From positions 62,001 to 126,000 of the forward strand of contig NZ_JAKRNK010000006.1 of the NCBI RefSeq assembly GCF_022346885.1: a stretch of 64,000 nt of DNA, read 5' to 3'. The notes below the pieces were generated by a model. The model worked only from the letters and a program-made list of their open reading frames with translations, did no database searches and was not told where the DNA came from. Position 1 is the stretch's first letter. Each line of letters opens with the position of its first letter. A program made the position numbers and the translations under genes. Of the stretch, positions 44,316 through 54,320 are shown one piece after another. The DNA comes from Paenibacillus sp. ACRRX. Its GTDB lineage: Bacteria > Bacillota > Bacilli > Paenibacillales > Paenibacillaceae.

Positions 44316-45334
44316 CTCAAATCATTAAGAAGCGATTTGCATTAGCAAGACCGATTGGTGTTATTTTGTTATTATCCGTATTGGTAATCCTACTTGCTGT
44401 AATTAGTATGAACGTGGGGCGATTAAATCTATCTCCGCTCGAGGTACTGCAAGTCATCATCGGTAAGGGTACCGAGAAGCAAAATCTAATCGTGTTTGAG
44501 CTTCGTCTGCCTCGAATTGCTTTGGCAGTGTTAGTAGGCATGGGAATGGCCATCTCGGGCTGTGTGATGCAAAGCCTGCTCAGAAATGATCTGGCCAGTC
44601 CGGGTACGCTAGGAATCAGCTCAGGTTCCGGATTATTTGTAATGCTGTATATTACCGTTTTTGCGGGGAGCGGATTTTTATCACCCATGTTCTTACCGCT
44701 GCTGGCCTTTGTAGGTGGTATCACAGCAGCGATGCTTATATTTGTGCTTGCCTATCGAAAAGGTAAGGAGCTGTCACCTACAGGTTTGATTCTGACGGGT
44801 GTGGCCTTAGGCAGTGGATACGGCGCATTAACGCTTATGATTACACTTGGTCTAGAACAGAAACAGTATGATTTTGCACTGCGTTGGCAGATCGGAAATT
44901 TATGGGGCGATGATTGGAAGTACATTATGGTGTTGTTGCCTTGGGTTATTATTATCGGTTTTTATGTAGTGTTCAAATCGAATACTCTAAATACGTTAAA
45001 TCTGGGCAATCAAACAGCTACTGGTCTTGGCGTCGCAGTTAAACGAGAGTTTATCGGTCTGACGATAGCTGCCGTCGCATTATCATCCGGCAGTGTAGCA
45101 CTCGGGGGTAACTTTTTCTTCGTGGGATTGATCGCACCTCACTTGGCTCGTAGAATTGTAGGTCCTAACCACAAGTTCATGATTCCAACTGCGGCATTGG
45201 TAGGAGCGTTAATTATTTTGGCGGCAGATACCTTTACCCGTACGGTCAGTATGGGTGCAGATATTCCGACCGGTGTCATTATTACAATCTTTGTCACTCC
45301 CTATTTCCTCTATCTTTTATCAAAATCAAATTAG
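44312..45334 (+). CDS. Iron-siderophore ABC transporter permease (FecCD family), second subunit
   Basis: 340 aa, about 10 TM helices. Motifs LRLPRIALAVLVGMGMAISG, LASPGTLGISSG, and NFFFVGLIAPHLARRIVG. Begins at GTG-TTG-overlap region with the stop of the previous gene (ATGA-style 4-nt overlap; start TTG at 44312) and completes the operon. No ATPase or siderophore genes follow; the next gene, selO, is 195 nt away. Confidence 0.88.
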   Translation: MTQIIKKRFALARPIGVILLLSVLVILLAVISMNVGRLNLSPLEVLQVIIGKGTEKQNLIVFELRLPRIALAVLVGMGMAISGCVMQSLLRNDLASPGTLGISSGSGLFVMLYITVFAGSGFLSPMFLPLLAFVGGITAAMLIFVLAYRKGKELSPTGLILTGVALGSGYGALTLMITLGLEQKQYDFALRWQIGNLWGDDWKYIMVLLPWVIIIGFYVVFKSNTLNTLNLGNQTATGLGVAVKREFIGLTIAAVALSSGSVALGGNFFFVGLIAPHLARRIVGPNHKFMIPTAALVGALIILAADTFTRTVSMGADIPTGVIITIFVTPYFLYLLSKSN

Positions 45335-45529
45335 TATATGAGATGAATACAGACTTAAGAGATTGCAATATCTTATTGCTATCACGTAGAACATGATAAA
45401 AAACTTAGTTGGTACTACGAATCATTACAAACAAGTGCATCTAGTATTGGAAAGGGTATAATAAATGAACAGCAGTAAATCCTAAAGCAGGGAGTTTCAG
45501 CTGAACGACATGAGAACTGAGGTGATAGG

Positions 45530-47005
45530 ATGCCAGAACATGAAACAAACCTACATATGGGATGGAACTTTAATAACAGTTATGCGCGCCTTCCCGTATC
45601 CCTATTTACGAGACTTAATCCGACTCCTGTTCAGTCACCGAAGCTGGTCATTTTAAATCATCCGTTGGCAAACTCTCTAGGGCTGAATACCAAAGCGCTG
45701 GAAAGTATCACTGGTACAGCTATACTGGCAGGCAACAAGATTCCTGAAGGTGCTGCGCCGCTCGCTCAAGCCTATGCAGGTCATCAATTCGGACATTTTA
45801 ACCTATTAGGGGACGGACGAGCGCTTTTGCTTGGCGAACAAATTACGCCGTCAGGAGAACGATTCGACCTTCAGCTCAAGGGTGCAGGACCAACACCTTA
45901 CTCTCGCAGTGGAGATGGGCGAGCCGCGTTAGGGCCGATGCTGCGCGAATATATAATCAGTGAAGCGATGCATGCGCTTGGCATTGCAACCACCCGCAGT
46001 CTGGCAGTAGTGACAACCGGTGAATTCATAATCCGAGAAACGGAACTGCCAGGTGCAATCTTGACCCGCGTGGCTGCCAGTCATCTTCGCGTTGGTACTT
46101 TTCAATACGTATCACAATGGGGTACTGCTGAAGAACTTCAGGCACTGGCTAATTATGCATTAGAACGACACTTCCCAGAAGTTAGCGCCAATGAGAACCG
46201 ATATCTGCTCCTTCTTCGCGAAGTTATAAAGCGTCAGGCTGCGCTTATTGCGCAATGGCAGCTTGTGGGCTTTATTCATGGAGTGATGAATACTGACAAC
46301 ATGACCATTAGCGGAGAAACGATCGATTATGGGCCTTGTGCATTTATGGATGCCTATGATCCGGCAACAGTCTTCAGTTCCATTGACACTCGAGGACGTT
46401 ATGCCTATGGAAATCAGCCACAAATCGCTGCCTGGAATCTCGCCAGGTTTGCTGAAACCTTATTGCCGCTGCTGCATACTCATGAGACTCAGGCAATTGA
46501 ATTGGCAGAAGAGGCTATTTCAGATTTTGCTGAAATGTATTTCCATAACTGGCTCACAGGAATGAGAGCTAAATTGGGCATATTTAACGAAGAGAAGCAA
46601 GATGAATCTCTGGTCGATGACCTGCTCAGCATGATGGGCAAGTATCGCGAGGACTACACCAATACCTTCCGTGCCTTAACTTTGGGTCAATTCCAGAATT
46701 CCATCCTGTTTGGAACTGCGGAATTTACGCAGTGGCATGAGCAATGGCAGGCTAGACTGACCAGACAGCAGCAATCAGACGCCGCCTCGCAGCAATTAAT
46801 GCGGAACAGCAACCCTGCAATTATCGCTCGCAACCATCGGGTAGAGGAGGCGCTAGAAGCAGCGGTGCGGCACGGAGACTTTAGTGTGATGCAGAAGCTA
46901 ATTGATGTACTTTCCAACCCATACGCTCACACCTCTGAACAGGATGATTACGCTGTATTGCCTGAGTCATCTGATTTGCCTTATCGAACCTTTTGCGGCA
47001 CCTAA
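45530..47005 (+). CDS. selO: Protein adenylyltransferase SelO (YdiU family)
   Basis: 491 aa, the usual length. Pseudokinase-fold pattern: [44 protein letters not shown] and the nucleotide-binding region [17 protein letters not shown]-terminus LPYRTFCGT carries the conserved Cys-Gly-(Thr) ending seen in bacterial SelO, with Cys where eukaryotes have selenocysteine. Known: transfers AMP from ATP onto proteins to regulate redox homeostasis. ATG 45530 with GAGGTGA upstream. Neighbour to ahpC-ahpF, fitting an oxidative-stress theme, though not in the same operon. Confidence 0.92.
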   Translation: MPEHETNLHMGWNFNNSYARLPVSLFTRLNPTPVQSPKLVILNHPLANSLGLNTKALESITGTAILAGNKIPEGAAPLAQAYAGHQFGHFNLLGDGRALLLGEQITPSGERFDLQLKGAGPTPYSRSGDGRAALGPMLREYIISEAMHALGIATTRSLAVVTTGEFIIRETELPGAILTRVAASHLRVGTFQYVSQWGTAEELQALANYALERHFPEVSANENRYLLLLREVIKRQAALIAQWQLVGFIHGVMNTDNMTISGETIDYGPCAFMDAYDPATVFSSIDTRGRYAYGNQPQIAAWNLARFAETLLPLLHTHETQAIELAEEAISDFAEMYFHNWLTGMRAKLGIFNEEKQDESLVDDLLSMMGKYREDYTNTFRALTLGQFQNSILFGTAEFTQWHEQWQARLTRQQQSDAASQQLMRNSNPAIIARNHRVEEALEAAVRHGDFSVMQKLIDVLSNPYAHTSEQDDYAVLPESSDLPYRTFCGT

Positions 47006-47237
47006 ATTAGGAGCATCCTATTATGTGGGAACATCACCCATCACAGTCGAGGAAGCAATCTCTTGTATTCGAATGAATGTGTTAGAGGTTAAATGTTGTT
47101 CCATATGCAGTGGCCAAATGAAGTGAAGGAAGGCGAAGGCTCATCGAATGAAACCTTACTTCTTAAGGAATACTCACATTTCATTAACAGCATAGCATAA
47201 TGAATAATGAGGTATTTGACTGAAAAAAGTTCTCAAT

Positions 47238-47298
47238 TTGTAATTATTATAAAATAGCTTGACAGATTGCATCATTTCGTAAATAATAATGATTATAA
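47238..47298 (+). promoter_or_regulatory. ahpCF promoter flanked by two PerR boxes
   Basis: TTGTAATTATTATAA (47238-47252) and TAATAATGATTATAA (47284-47298) each match 14 of 15 positions of the PerR consensus TTATAATNATTATAA. Between them TTGACA (47259-47264) is a -35 box; the -10 (AATAAT, 47282-47287) overlaps the second PerR box. Repression would be relieved by peroxide. Confidence 0.82.
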
Positions 47299-47371
47299 AG
47301 TGTGTTCAGAAAATGTTACAGGTTCTGAATGGGCTTTAATCACTACACTACATTTAAAGGAGATTATAAAT

Positions 47372-47935
47372 ATGTCACTTATCGGAACAGAAGTATTGCC
47401 ATTTAAAGCATCAGCATTTCACAATGGGAAATTCATCGATGTAACAGAAGAAAATTTCAAAGGTAAATGGAGTGTAGTATGCTTCTATCCAGCAGACTTT
47501 ACATTCGTATGTCCTACTGAGCTTGAAGATTTGCAAAACCAATACGAAACATTGCAAAAGTTGGGCGTAGAAGTATATTCCGTATCAACAGACACTCACT
47601 TCACACATAAAGCATGGCATGCTAGCTCTGAAGCTATTGGTAAAGTTACTTATATTATGATCGGCGATCCTTCTCATGTAATTTCCCGCAACTTTGATGT
47701 ATTAATCGAAGCGGATGGTCTTGCAGACCGTGGTACGTTTATCATTGATCCGGACGGTGTGATCCAAACAGTTGAAATTACAGCTGGTGGTATTGGCCGT
47801 GATGCAAGCGCGCTGGTGAACAAAATCAAAGCAGCACAGTATGTTCGTAACAATCCGGGCGAAGTGTGCCCAGCAAAATGGCAAGAAGGCGGAAAAACGC
47901 TTAAACCAAGCCTTGATCTCGTAGGCAAAATTTAA
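47372..47935 (+). CDS. ahpC: Alkyl hydroperoxide reductase subunit C (2-Cys peroxiredoxin)
   Basis: 187 aa. Start ATG 47372 with AAAGGAG; the open frame extends to 47267 without family similarity, through the promoter. Peroxidatic Cys47 in FVCPTELED and resolving Cys166 in GEVCPAKW. Reduces H2O2, organic peroxides and peroxynitrite in the cytosol, being re-reduced by AhpF. 11 nt before ahpF, one operon under PerR control. This is a typical AhpC with no odd features. Confidence 0.97.
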   Translation: MSLIGTEVLPFKASAFHNGKFIDVTEENFKGKWSVVCFYPADFTFVCPTELEDLQNQYETLQKLGVEVYSVSTDTHFTHKAWHASSEAIGKVTYIMIGDPSHVISRNFDVLIEADGLADRGTFIIDPDGVIQTVEITAGGIGRDASALVNKIKAAQYVRNNPGEVCPAKWQEGGKTLKPSLDLVGKI

Positions 47936-47946
47936 GGTGTGATAAT

Positions 47947-49476
47947 ATGACACTAGACCAAGAATTAAAAACTCAACTGGAACAATATCTCCAACTCTTA
48001 GAAGGAGATGTTGTTCTAAAAGTTAGTGCAGACGCTGATGAGGCATCTCAAGAGATGATTGCACTGGTTGATGAAATTGCCGGCATGTCTGCAAAGATAA
48101 CGGTGGAGAAAGTGCAGTTGTCTAGAACACCAAGCTTTAGCGTAAATCGAGTAGGGGAAGACACTGGGGTAACATTTGCAGGAACTCCGTTGGGTCACGA
48201 ATTTACTTCATTAGTGTTGGCTCTGTTACAGGTTAGCGGAAGACCTCCCAAGGTTGAGCAAAGTGTAATTGATCAAATTAAAAGTATTCGTGGCGAATAC
48301 ACATTTGAATCTTACATTAGCCTGAGCTGTCATAATTGTCCTGATGTTGTACAAGCTCTGAATTTGATGAGTATCTTTAATCCTGGTATTACTCATACGA
48401 TGATTGATGGTGCAGTCTTCAAAGAAGAGGTTGAGAGCAAGGACGTTATGGCTGTGCCAAGCGTTTACCTTAATGGTGAATTTTTTGACAGCGGTCGGAT
48501 GACGGTTGAAGAAATTCTTGCCAAGCTGGGTACTGCTCCTGATGCATCAGAGTTTGACAATAAGGATCCTTATGATGTGCTTGTTGTTGGCAGTGGGCCG
48601 GCAGGTGCAAGTGCAGCCATTTATGCAGCACGTAAAGGAATTCGTACTGGTATCGTTGCGGAACGTTTTGGCGGTCAGGTCAATGATACTATGGGCATTG
48701 AGAACTTTATCAGTGTTAAATACACGGAAGGTCCTAAGCTCGTTGCCAGTATTGAGGAGCAGGTGAAAGAGTACAATATCGATGTCATGAAATTGCAGCG
48801 TGCCAAGCGTCTGGAAAAGAAAGATTTTATCGAAGTTGAACTCGAAAACGGTGCAGTTCTCAAGAGCAAAACGGTAATTGTATCAACAGGTGCGCGTTGG
48901 CGGAATATTGGAGTTCCTGGTGAAGTGGAGTTTAAGAACAAAGGGGTAGCTTATTGCCCGCATTGTGATGGTCCATTGTTCACGGGTAAAGATGTTGCGG
49001 TTGTTGGCGGCGGTAACTCAGGTATTGAGGCAGCGATTGATCTTGCAGGTATTGTAAAACATGTAACGGTATTGGAGTTCGCGCCAGAGCTCAAAGCCGA
49101 TGCTGTGCTGCAAGACCGACTTTATAGTCTACCTAACGTTACTGTTCATAAAAACGTGCAAACCAAAGAAATTACTGGAACGGATAAAGTAAACGGAATT
49201 TCTTATGTCGATCGTGAGACAGGAGAAGAGCATCATGTGGAGTTGCAAGGTGTATTTGTACAAATCGGTCTCGTTCCAAATACAGATTGGTTAGCCGACA
49301 CGGTTGAACGTTCTCGTATGGGCGAGATTGTGGTAAATAGTCATGGTGCTACAAATGTACCTGGTGTGTTTGCTGCTGGCGATTGTACGAATAGTCCCTA
49401 TAAGCAGATCATCATCTCGATGGGATCTGGTGCTACAGCAGCTCTGGGTGCGTTTGATTATCTTATCCGCAATTAA
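47947..49476 (+). CDS. ahpF: Alkyl hydroperoxide reductase subunit F
   Basis: 509 aa flavoprotein disulfide reductase. N-terminal double thioredoxin-like domain with Cys128-His-Asn-Cys131; C-terminal thioredoxin-reductase-like part with FAD motif [14 protein letters not shown]-binding [10 protein letters not shown] and redox centre Cys337-Pro-His-Cys340, and closing GVFAAGDCT. It passes electrons from NADH to AhpC. Terminated by the hairpin at 49503. Confidence 0.97.
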   Translation: MTLDQELKTQLEQYLQLLEGDVVLKVSADADEASQEMIALVDEIAGMSAKITVEKVQLSRTPSFSVNRVGEDTGVTFAGTPLGHEFTSLVLALLQVSGRPPKVEQSVIDQIKSIRGEYTFESYISLSCHNCPDVVQALNLMSIFNPGITHTMIDGAVFKEEVESKDVMAVPSVYLNGEFFDSGRMTVEEILAKLGTAPDASEFDNKDPYDVLVVGSGPAGASAAIYAARKGIRTGIVAERFGGQVNDTMGIENFISVKYTEGPKLVASIEEQVKEYNIDVMKLQRAKRLEKKDFIEVELENGAVLKSKTVIVSTGARWRNIGVPGEVEFKNKGVAYCPHCDGPLFTGKDVAVVGGGNSGIEAAIDLAGIVKHVTVLEFAPELKADAVLQDRLYSLPNVTVHKNVQTKEITGTDKVNGISYVDRETGEEHHVELQGVFVQIGLVPNTDWLADTVERSRMGEIVVNSHGATNVPGVFAAGDCTNSPYKQIIISMGSGATAALGAFDYLIRN

Positions 49477-49502
49477 TTATCGTTATATAATAAGTTAAAC
49501 GG

Positions 49503-49533
49503 AAGCCCTCATTTTTACTAGATGAGGGCTTTT
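49503..49533 (+). terminator. Terminator of the ahpCF operon
   Basis: AAGCCCTCAT and ATGAGGGCTT form a 10-bp stem with a 9-nt loop and end in TTT. Confidence 0.85.
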
Positions 49534-49679
49534 GTATGTAGTTGTAGGGCATCGGTGCCCTGAGGTGCTTTTAGTTATACATACTTTAAATTTAAATGGG
49601 ATCGTTAACTATATGTTGTTGTATGCCTAAATGAATATAAACCTCCACTTGCTACTTTGTATGCCATAAGCGATACTAA

Positions 49680-49889
49680 GCATAAGTGGAAAGGTTTGTT
49701 AGGGTTGAAGTAGTTGATTTGGTGCGAACCCCAGGTGCACATGAAATCCCCGGGAGATCCGCACCTCTTGCTGCACAAGGGATTTCGGCAATTTGTCAGT
49801 TGAATGTCAGTGAAGTTATCCTTGTATATTGGAGATCCGCACTTTTGGAGCTGGGAGCCTTAGTGGGACAAGGACTCTTTGTACCCGCT
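49680..49889 (+). promoter_or_regulatory. Probable CRISPR leader
   Basis: The sequence immediately 5' of the first repeat holds GTGCGAACCCCAGGTGCACATGAAATCCCCGGGAGATCCGCACC-type pairs (49729-49768 region) that resemble the leaders following cas2 in type I-C loci, with a second GGAGATCCGCAC at about 49834-49845. An open frame at 49686-50012 runs through leader and repeats and is not a gene. No cas2 end is recognisable before it. Leader polarity agrees with the decayed last repeat lying at the far end. Confidence 0.5.
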
Positions 49890-50326
49890 GTCGCACTCTA
49901 CGCGAGTGCGTGGATAGAAACCTATGTACTGCAGAGTCATGATGAGGGAATTTGTGTCGCACTCTACACGAGTGCGTGGATAGAAACCCACATCTATGGG
50001 CAGAACGAATAGATTTATTGGAGTCGCACTCTACACGAGTGCGTGGATAGAAACCTCACTCAACTCAATTACTTCATTTAGTTCCTTCTGGTTGCACTCT
50101 ACACGAGTGCGTGGATAGAAACTCTAATATCATCGTAGCCTCTTTTTCGGGATAAGTAAGTCGCACTCTACACGAGTGCGTGGATAGAAACAAATGCTGA
50201 TATGTCTCTTTGTCGTCCACTGTATAGTGGTCGTACTCTACACGAGTGCGTGGATAGAAACTGGTTGTAGTGTCAGCTCATGTATTAACCCAGCTCGGTC
50301 GCACTCTACACGAGTGCGTAGAAAAA
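49890..50326 (+). CRISPR. Type I-C-like CRISPR array, 7 repeats and 6 spacers, no cas genes in window
   Basis: Repeat unit 32 nt, beginning GTCGCACTCTACACGAGTGC and ending GTGGATAGAAAC, resembling type I-C repeats. Copies at 49890-49921, 49956-49987, 50023-50054, 50091-50122, 50160-50191, 50230-50261 and a decayed one at 50298-50326 lacking the GGAT of its 3' half. Single-base variants: copy 1 (CGCGAG), copy 4 (GTTGCA), copy 6 (GTCGTA). Spacers are 34, 35, 36, 37, 38 and 36 nt. The stem CGCACTC/GAGTGCG is conserved, as expected for Cas5/Cas6-type processing. No cas genes lie in at least 14 kb either side, so the array is orphan here; spacers' targets are unknown. Confidence 0.92.
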
Positions 50327-50505
50327 ATACCTTTCCAGTTCCGTCTAGCTGTAGAGGGGAATAGGATATGGAAAACTACTAGTTTCAAAAAAATTTGCTA
50401 CTAGGTGAGGATAGGAATTCTGTGTAAAACCTATACTTTGTTGGATTTGGAGGGGAATTGGTGTTCGAAACTAACAACAGGGTATTGTAAAACGTAAGAG
50501 TGTAG

Positions 50506-50748
50506 CAGTCGTGGCCTGAGGCCATTTATATCCTCTTAACACTCTATTATTCAGGTCAGCCTGCCTGTGAGATGATTGCCAACTTAGCATCAGTGGAAGA
50601 TGACAACACCCACCTGCAGGCTGATGTTAATGAATAAATACGATACAGTCTACGAGTCATTCCCTCAGAAGGGCATACGCGACTCGTGACATTTAAAGAG
50701 TGGATTGGAATGTCGCTACTCGATGTGTGGGTTACGGGAGATTATTAA
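50506..50748 (+). pseudogene. Decayed coding fragment interrupted by a stop
   Basis: One frame reads as protein-like sequence for 80 codons with a single TAA at 50635-50637: the first part includes LLTLYYSGQPACEMIANLAS, the second VIPSEGHTRLVTFKEWIGMS. Codon use is normal and both parts look coding, but there is no start codon with a ribosome site and no family I recognise. It overlaps the 3' end of the minus-strand gene at 50732. The stretch 50327-50505 shows no gene. Confidence 0.35.
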
Positions 50749-51565
50749 AGTTCATAGTTGTGTACAAATACGTTTGGTTAGAAACATCGTAAACGAGTTT
50801 GTCTACATCGGCTTGTGTGTACTGGAAATCATCGCAGTTTTTCGTATGACTCCACGAAAAGCCGTTTAAAGCCAGTGTTCCGCCAGCTTTTTTTATGGGT
50901 ACTGCAATAGACATTTCAGCTCCGTCAAAGAAAGCTCTTTTCCCATTGCTGCCCGTTGTCTTGTGGTAGTAACCAGCAGAAATAGATGAAGTCGGTACCA
51001 TGTTTAATTCGTAGCTTACTGTATTTAGACCGGAATAATACGGGTTTTCAGCCAACCAACCAAGTTCGCCATCTCTATTGCCTTTATAGTATTTGGGCGT
51101 ATTCTTATCAACAGAGATAGAACCAATGGTGCTGCCAGATGAATTTGAAACAGTCAATTTTACAATATATTCTCCTCGAGAATCTTTTTCCCCAGCCAGC
51201 TTCAGATTTACGGTTTGTCCTGTGATATTGCTAATGTTGGTTTCTTGCCAGGTGCTGCTGCTCGCACCACCGAATATAACAGCTTTCCACTGGGTTCCAT
51301 CCAAGATAACACCACCGTCAAAAGTTGCCCCTTGTTTTGAATTAATCGAAATAAAAAATTCAGGGTAAATTTGACCAGCGATTGCATTGATATTGGCGCT
51401 GCTTGGTATTTTTAATTTTGTCTGGCCGCCTACAACAGTCTCAGAGAAATTGGATTGTTTAATTTGAGATCTAAAACCATCTCCGCTCTCTTCGGCAGCA
51501 GATACAATAGAAACTGACGAAAGCATAAATATTACTGTAAGTACGGTAGTAAACCATTTTTTCAT
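50732..51565 (-). CDS. Secreted protein of unknown function, possibly YrpD-like
   Basis: 277 aa; ATG 51565 with AGGAGGT upstream. Signal peptide residues 1-24 (LSSVSIVSAAEE). The mature protein is beta-rich with many Gly, Ser and Tyr residues, an aromatic WQETNISNITGQTV strand and a late Cys. It recalls the YrpD-type secreted proteins of Bacillus, but I cannot verify this. No catalytic motif. It stands alone beside the CRISPR array, in a region of decayed genes. Confidence 0.6.
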   Translation of the reverse strand: MKKWFTTVLTVIFMLSSVSIVSAAEESGDGFRSQIKQSNFSETVVGGQTKLKIPSSANINAIAGQIYPEFFISINSKQGATFDGGVILDGTQWKAVIFGGASSSTWQETNISNITGQTVNLKLAGEKDSRGEYIVKLTVSNSSGSTIGSISVDKNTPKYYKGNRDGELGWLAENPYYSGLNTVSYELNMVPTSSISAGYYHKTTGSNGKRAFFDGAEMSIAVPIKKAGGTLALNGFSWSHTKNCDDFQYTQADVDKLVYDVSNQTYLYTTMNFNNLP

Positions 51566-52143
51566 AAAATACCTCCTGTTTTTTGACCTATTGGCGCAGC
51601 AAACAATGATACCCTCTTGTACACAACTGGATTCGCAACAATTCTGACTAAGTCTTAGACCATAGATACACCTCCTTTAAATAAATGGTTATAAATACCT
51701 TTTAATCTACTTAATCTTACTCTATATACACCCATAATACGAATATGAAACTAACTGCGTATAAGTAATGATCTGGGTCGGTATATGCGCTAAAAATAAG
51801 CAATGATTTCTCGTTGCGGAAAGAGACTCATAAAACCAGGCATGATAGGTGCCCGCAGAGGCTACCACTTATCACGGAATAAAAATGACATTTCTTTTTT
51901 TGATATTATTCATGCCATTGAGAGAACGGAGTTGGGCTTGATCAGGACAGATGAATGGGGATGACATCTATACATGGTGTATATGCCATAGGAGATTCTT
52001 CAGGCTTCATGTCTTCCCAATTGATCGTTGCCGCGGTTCAGAGAAGTCGAACCGCTATGGGATAAACACGGACAAAAGTATTATAGAACGATAGATTAGC
52101 ATAGTGATAGTAATACGTTAGTTAATCAGAGGGGGCAGTGAGC
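51566..52143. other. Intergenic region with an orphan ribosome binding site
   Basis: About 580 bases without a gene. On the minus strand AAAGGAGGTG (about 51671-51680) is followed by ATG GTC TAA or a GTG opening only seven codons, a strong site with no gene, which may be a leader peptide or a relic. The downstream frame after that stop stays open to the start of the 277-aa gene. Confidence 0.35.
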
Positions 52144-52740
52144 ATGGAAAATAGGTGGAACGAGCGTTTTAATTCGGAGGAATATATGTTTGGGGAAGAA
52201 CCTAACCTATTCATTCAACAACAAGCCTCTAGGTTAGATAAATGTAAAAAAGTTATCGCATTTGCAGAGGGGGAGGGCAGGAATGCTGTTTTTTTGGCAG
52301 CAAGAGATCATGAAGTAACAGCAATTGACTATGCGGAGAGCGGCCTCCAAAAAACTAAAAAACTAGCTCACAAGTATGCCGTTCACGTGCAGACGAAAAA
52401 AATAGACTTATTGGTGGACAACGTGCCAACCGAGGAATATGATGCCGCAATAATGGTATTTGGTCACTTTTATAAAGAAGCTCAAAAACGGATACTAGAT
52501 AAAATGAAAAATACTGTAAAGACTAAGGGTATTATTATGCTTGAGGTGTATTCCAAGGATCAATTAAAATATGGTTCAGGTGGACCAGGCGATCTTGAAA
52601 TGCTTTACGACCCGCAAGAGATCCTGAGTTGGTGCGAGGGTCATGAGGTGATCCATTTCTTTTACGGGGAACAAGAACGAGTGGAAGGAAAGGCGCACAC
52701 CGGTTTAGCTCATGTCATTCAGCTAGTGTTAAGAAAATAA
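52144..52740 (+). CDS. SAM-dependent methyltransferase (tellurite-resistance TehB-like)
   Basis: 198 aa, ATG 52144 preferred over GTG 52138 because GAGGGGG is 8 nt away. Class I methyltransferase fold: motif I VIAFAEGEGRNAVFLA, motif II AIDYAESG, motif IV MVFGHFYKE. The opening WNERFNSEEYMFGEEPNLFI is typical of the small TehB/thiopurine-type group. Substrate unknown; such enzymes methylate tellurite, thiols or small metabolites. Monocistronic, ended by a terminator at 52784. Confidence 0.85.
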   Translation: MENRWNERFNSEEYMFGEEPNLFIQQQASRLDKCKKVIAFAEGEGRNAVFLAARDHEVTAIDYAESGLQKTKKLAHKYAVHVQTKKIDLLVDNVPTEEYDAAIMVFGHFYKEAQKRILDKMKNTVKTKGIIMLEVYSKDQLKYGSGGPGDLEMLYDPQEILSWCEGHEVIHFFYGEQERVEGKAHTGLAHVIQLVLRK

Positions 52741-52783
52741 GAATATGTCATGAATTTAATCAAGAATAATTAGCACTTATATC

Positions 52784-52829
52784 AAAAGGTCTTGACTAGT
52801 TGTTGTCTCCAACTACAGCCAAGACCTTT
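52784..52829. terminator. Terminator between methyltransferase and PPC-protein genes
   Basis: AAAAGGTCTTG and CAAGACCTTTA form a 10-bp stem with flanking A/T runs, usable in both directions between converging genes. Confidence 0.82.
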
Positions 52830-52851
52830 ATATTTTTGTATGAAGAACAGA

Positions 52852-54225
52852 TTAGCTTCCGGTCCAAATGGAGTATGCATAGTGGTACAGAGTAGTATCA
52901 TTTGCACTTAAAGCTGATCCACTATAATACACTTGAAGCGGAATAATATCATAGTAGTGTCTGGAAACAGTCACATGAGCGCTATACTGTCCAATAGCTG
53001 GTTGCACACCACTAATCGTGACCGAAAATGTACCGTTAGCACTGGTCGTTGTCTGTGCCTGATAGACTTTGTTGTTTAACTTGGTTAGGAAGGCGACTGT
53101 AATGGGAGCGTTGAAGGCAGGGGCGCCAGATGCATCTTTTGCTAGACCCGTAATGGTGATTGAATCTTTGAACCGCCACATATATCCTTCACCGTAGTTA
53201 ATTCGTTGTCCAGCATTTACGTCAGATATGGTACTGACATGCGTGATGTTTACCTGCGTAGGTGCCTTGAACTCCGTGAAGGTAAGCTTATACGGTTGGA
53301 CCGCGTTGTAAGAGGATAGCGACAGGACGCGAATATAATAGGTTCCTTGCGCAAATGAGCCGAGTACATCTGTATTTTGATTAATCGTGCCTAGTGATTG
53401 TAAGTTCTGATTGAAAAGCTGTACCTGATAATTTGTATTTGGTGCACTATTCGTAAAGTTGATACGGAACGACTTGGCAGCGGTGACCGTGAGCTTTACC
53501 CAGTCCTCATCGTATAAATTGTCGAGCGTTTGCTGCAACAGGTTGATCGAATCGGTCAAGGGCTTGGCCCGCCATACATTGTCGTCAGGCTCTGCACTAT
53601 CATATACAGGAGACTCCTGTATTGTGAATAAATATGGATTAGCTGCATCGAAGCCTGCTTGTGCATTGACCGCTACATAATAGATGCCTGCTGGGGCAAT
53701 TCGGCTTATCTGTTCATTTGTTTGGGGGCCGTAGGAGGATATTTCTTGCTCGACTAGATTGTAGGTGGTTGTGTCTAAGCGGAACAAATGAAGATTATAA
53801 TCAACTGCGGCGTTTTGCACAGTCTGGAGATAAACGGTAACTTTTCCCGGAGTCGTGGTCTGAAATGTGTACCAACGCTCACCGTTAGCTTCAGAAATTT
53901 TATCTGAATATACAACTGATGTTACAACTGGAATAGCAGAGTTAGGATTGTTGTTTATCGCAGCAGGGGCGGTTGGAGGTGGTTCAGAAATGGTGGACGT
54001 TGACAAAGATTCGGGGTGTGTGGATATAGCCGTAACTTGTTGCAGCTTATCTCGCTGAAGGTGAACTGGTACGCTGTACTGTTCTGGTTGATCGTGATTC
54101 AGCGTGGTTTGAGGGATGCTGGGAAGTGCAGCGGCGATATCGCTTTGGGGCCATACCGTCCCTCCCAATAAGGCAATGGATAGCATCAATGAACTTAAGA
54201 ATGACCGATTTCTCAATTTACTCAT
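52852..54225 (-). CDS. Secreted protein with PPC-like domains and C-terminal Ig/CarboxypepD_reg-like domain
   Basis: 457 aa; ATG 54225 with GGAGAGGGTG upstream. Signal peptide about residues 1-34. Two repeats of the pre-peptidase C-terminal (PPC) type follow, each with Asn/Ala-rich beta strands and the YYVAVNAQAGFD / YYIRVLSLSSYN sequence typical of PPC C-terminal strands; the last 110 residues resemble a carboxypeptidase regulatory-like or Ig-like domain (GLAKDASGAPAFNAPITVAF). No protease domain, so it is a stand-alone binding or surface protein. No anchor motif is visible. Confidence 0.75.
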   Translation of the reverse strand: MSKLRNRSFLSSLMLSIALLGGTVWPQSDIAAALPSIPQTTLNHDQPEQYSVPVHLQRDKLQQVTAISTHPESLSTSTISEPPPTAPAAINNNPNSAIPVVTSVVYSDKISEANGERWYTFQTTTPGKVTVYLQTVQNAAVDYNLHLFRLDTTTYNLVEQEISSYGPQTNEQISRIAPAGIYYVAVNAQAGFDAANPYLFTIQESPVYDSAEPDDNVWRAKPLTDSINLLQQTLDNLYDEDWVKLTVTAAKSFRINFTNSAPNTNYQVQLFNQNLQSLGTINQNTDVLGSFAQGTYYIRVLSLSSYNAVQPYKLTFTEFKAPTQVNITHVSTISDVNAGQRINYGEGYMWRFKDSITITGLAKDASGAPAFNAPITVAFLTKLNNKVYQAQTTTSANGTFSVTISGVQPAIGQYSAHVTVSRHYYDIIPLQVYYSGSALSANDTTLYHYAYSIWTGS

Positions 54226-54320
54226 TCGAACACCCTCTCCTTGAAATATGTAATTGACAATTTTATCTTCCTCCTTTTTCTCTCCACTAGCAATAGCTTT
54301 AGCGAAATTTTATATAATAG

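Noticed and set aside
47267-47371. N-terminal extension of AhpC
   Set aside because: The frame runs over the PerR-controlled promoter; AhpC proteins begin at MSLIG as with ATG 47372.
49686-50012. 108-codon plus-strand frame near the CRISPR array
   Set aside because: It runs from the leader through three repeats, so its repetitive CASAWIET-like sequence is just translated CRISPR repeat.
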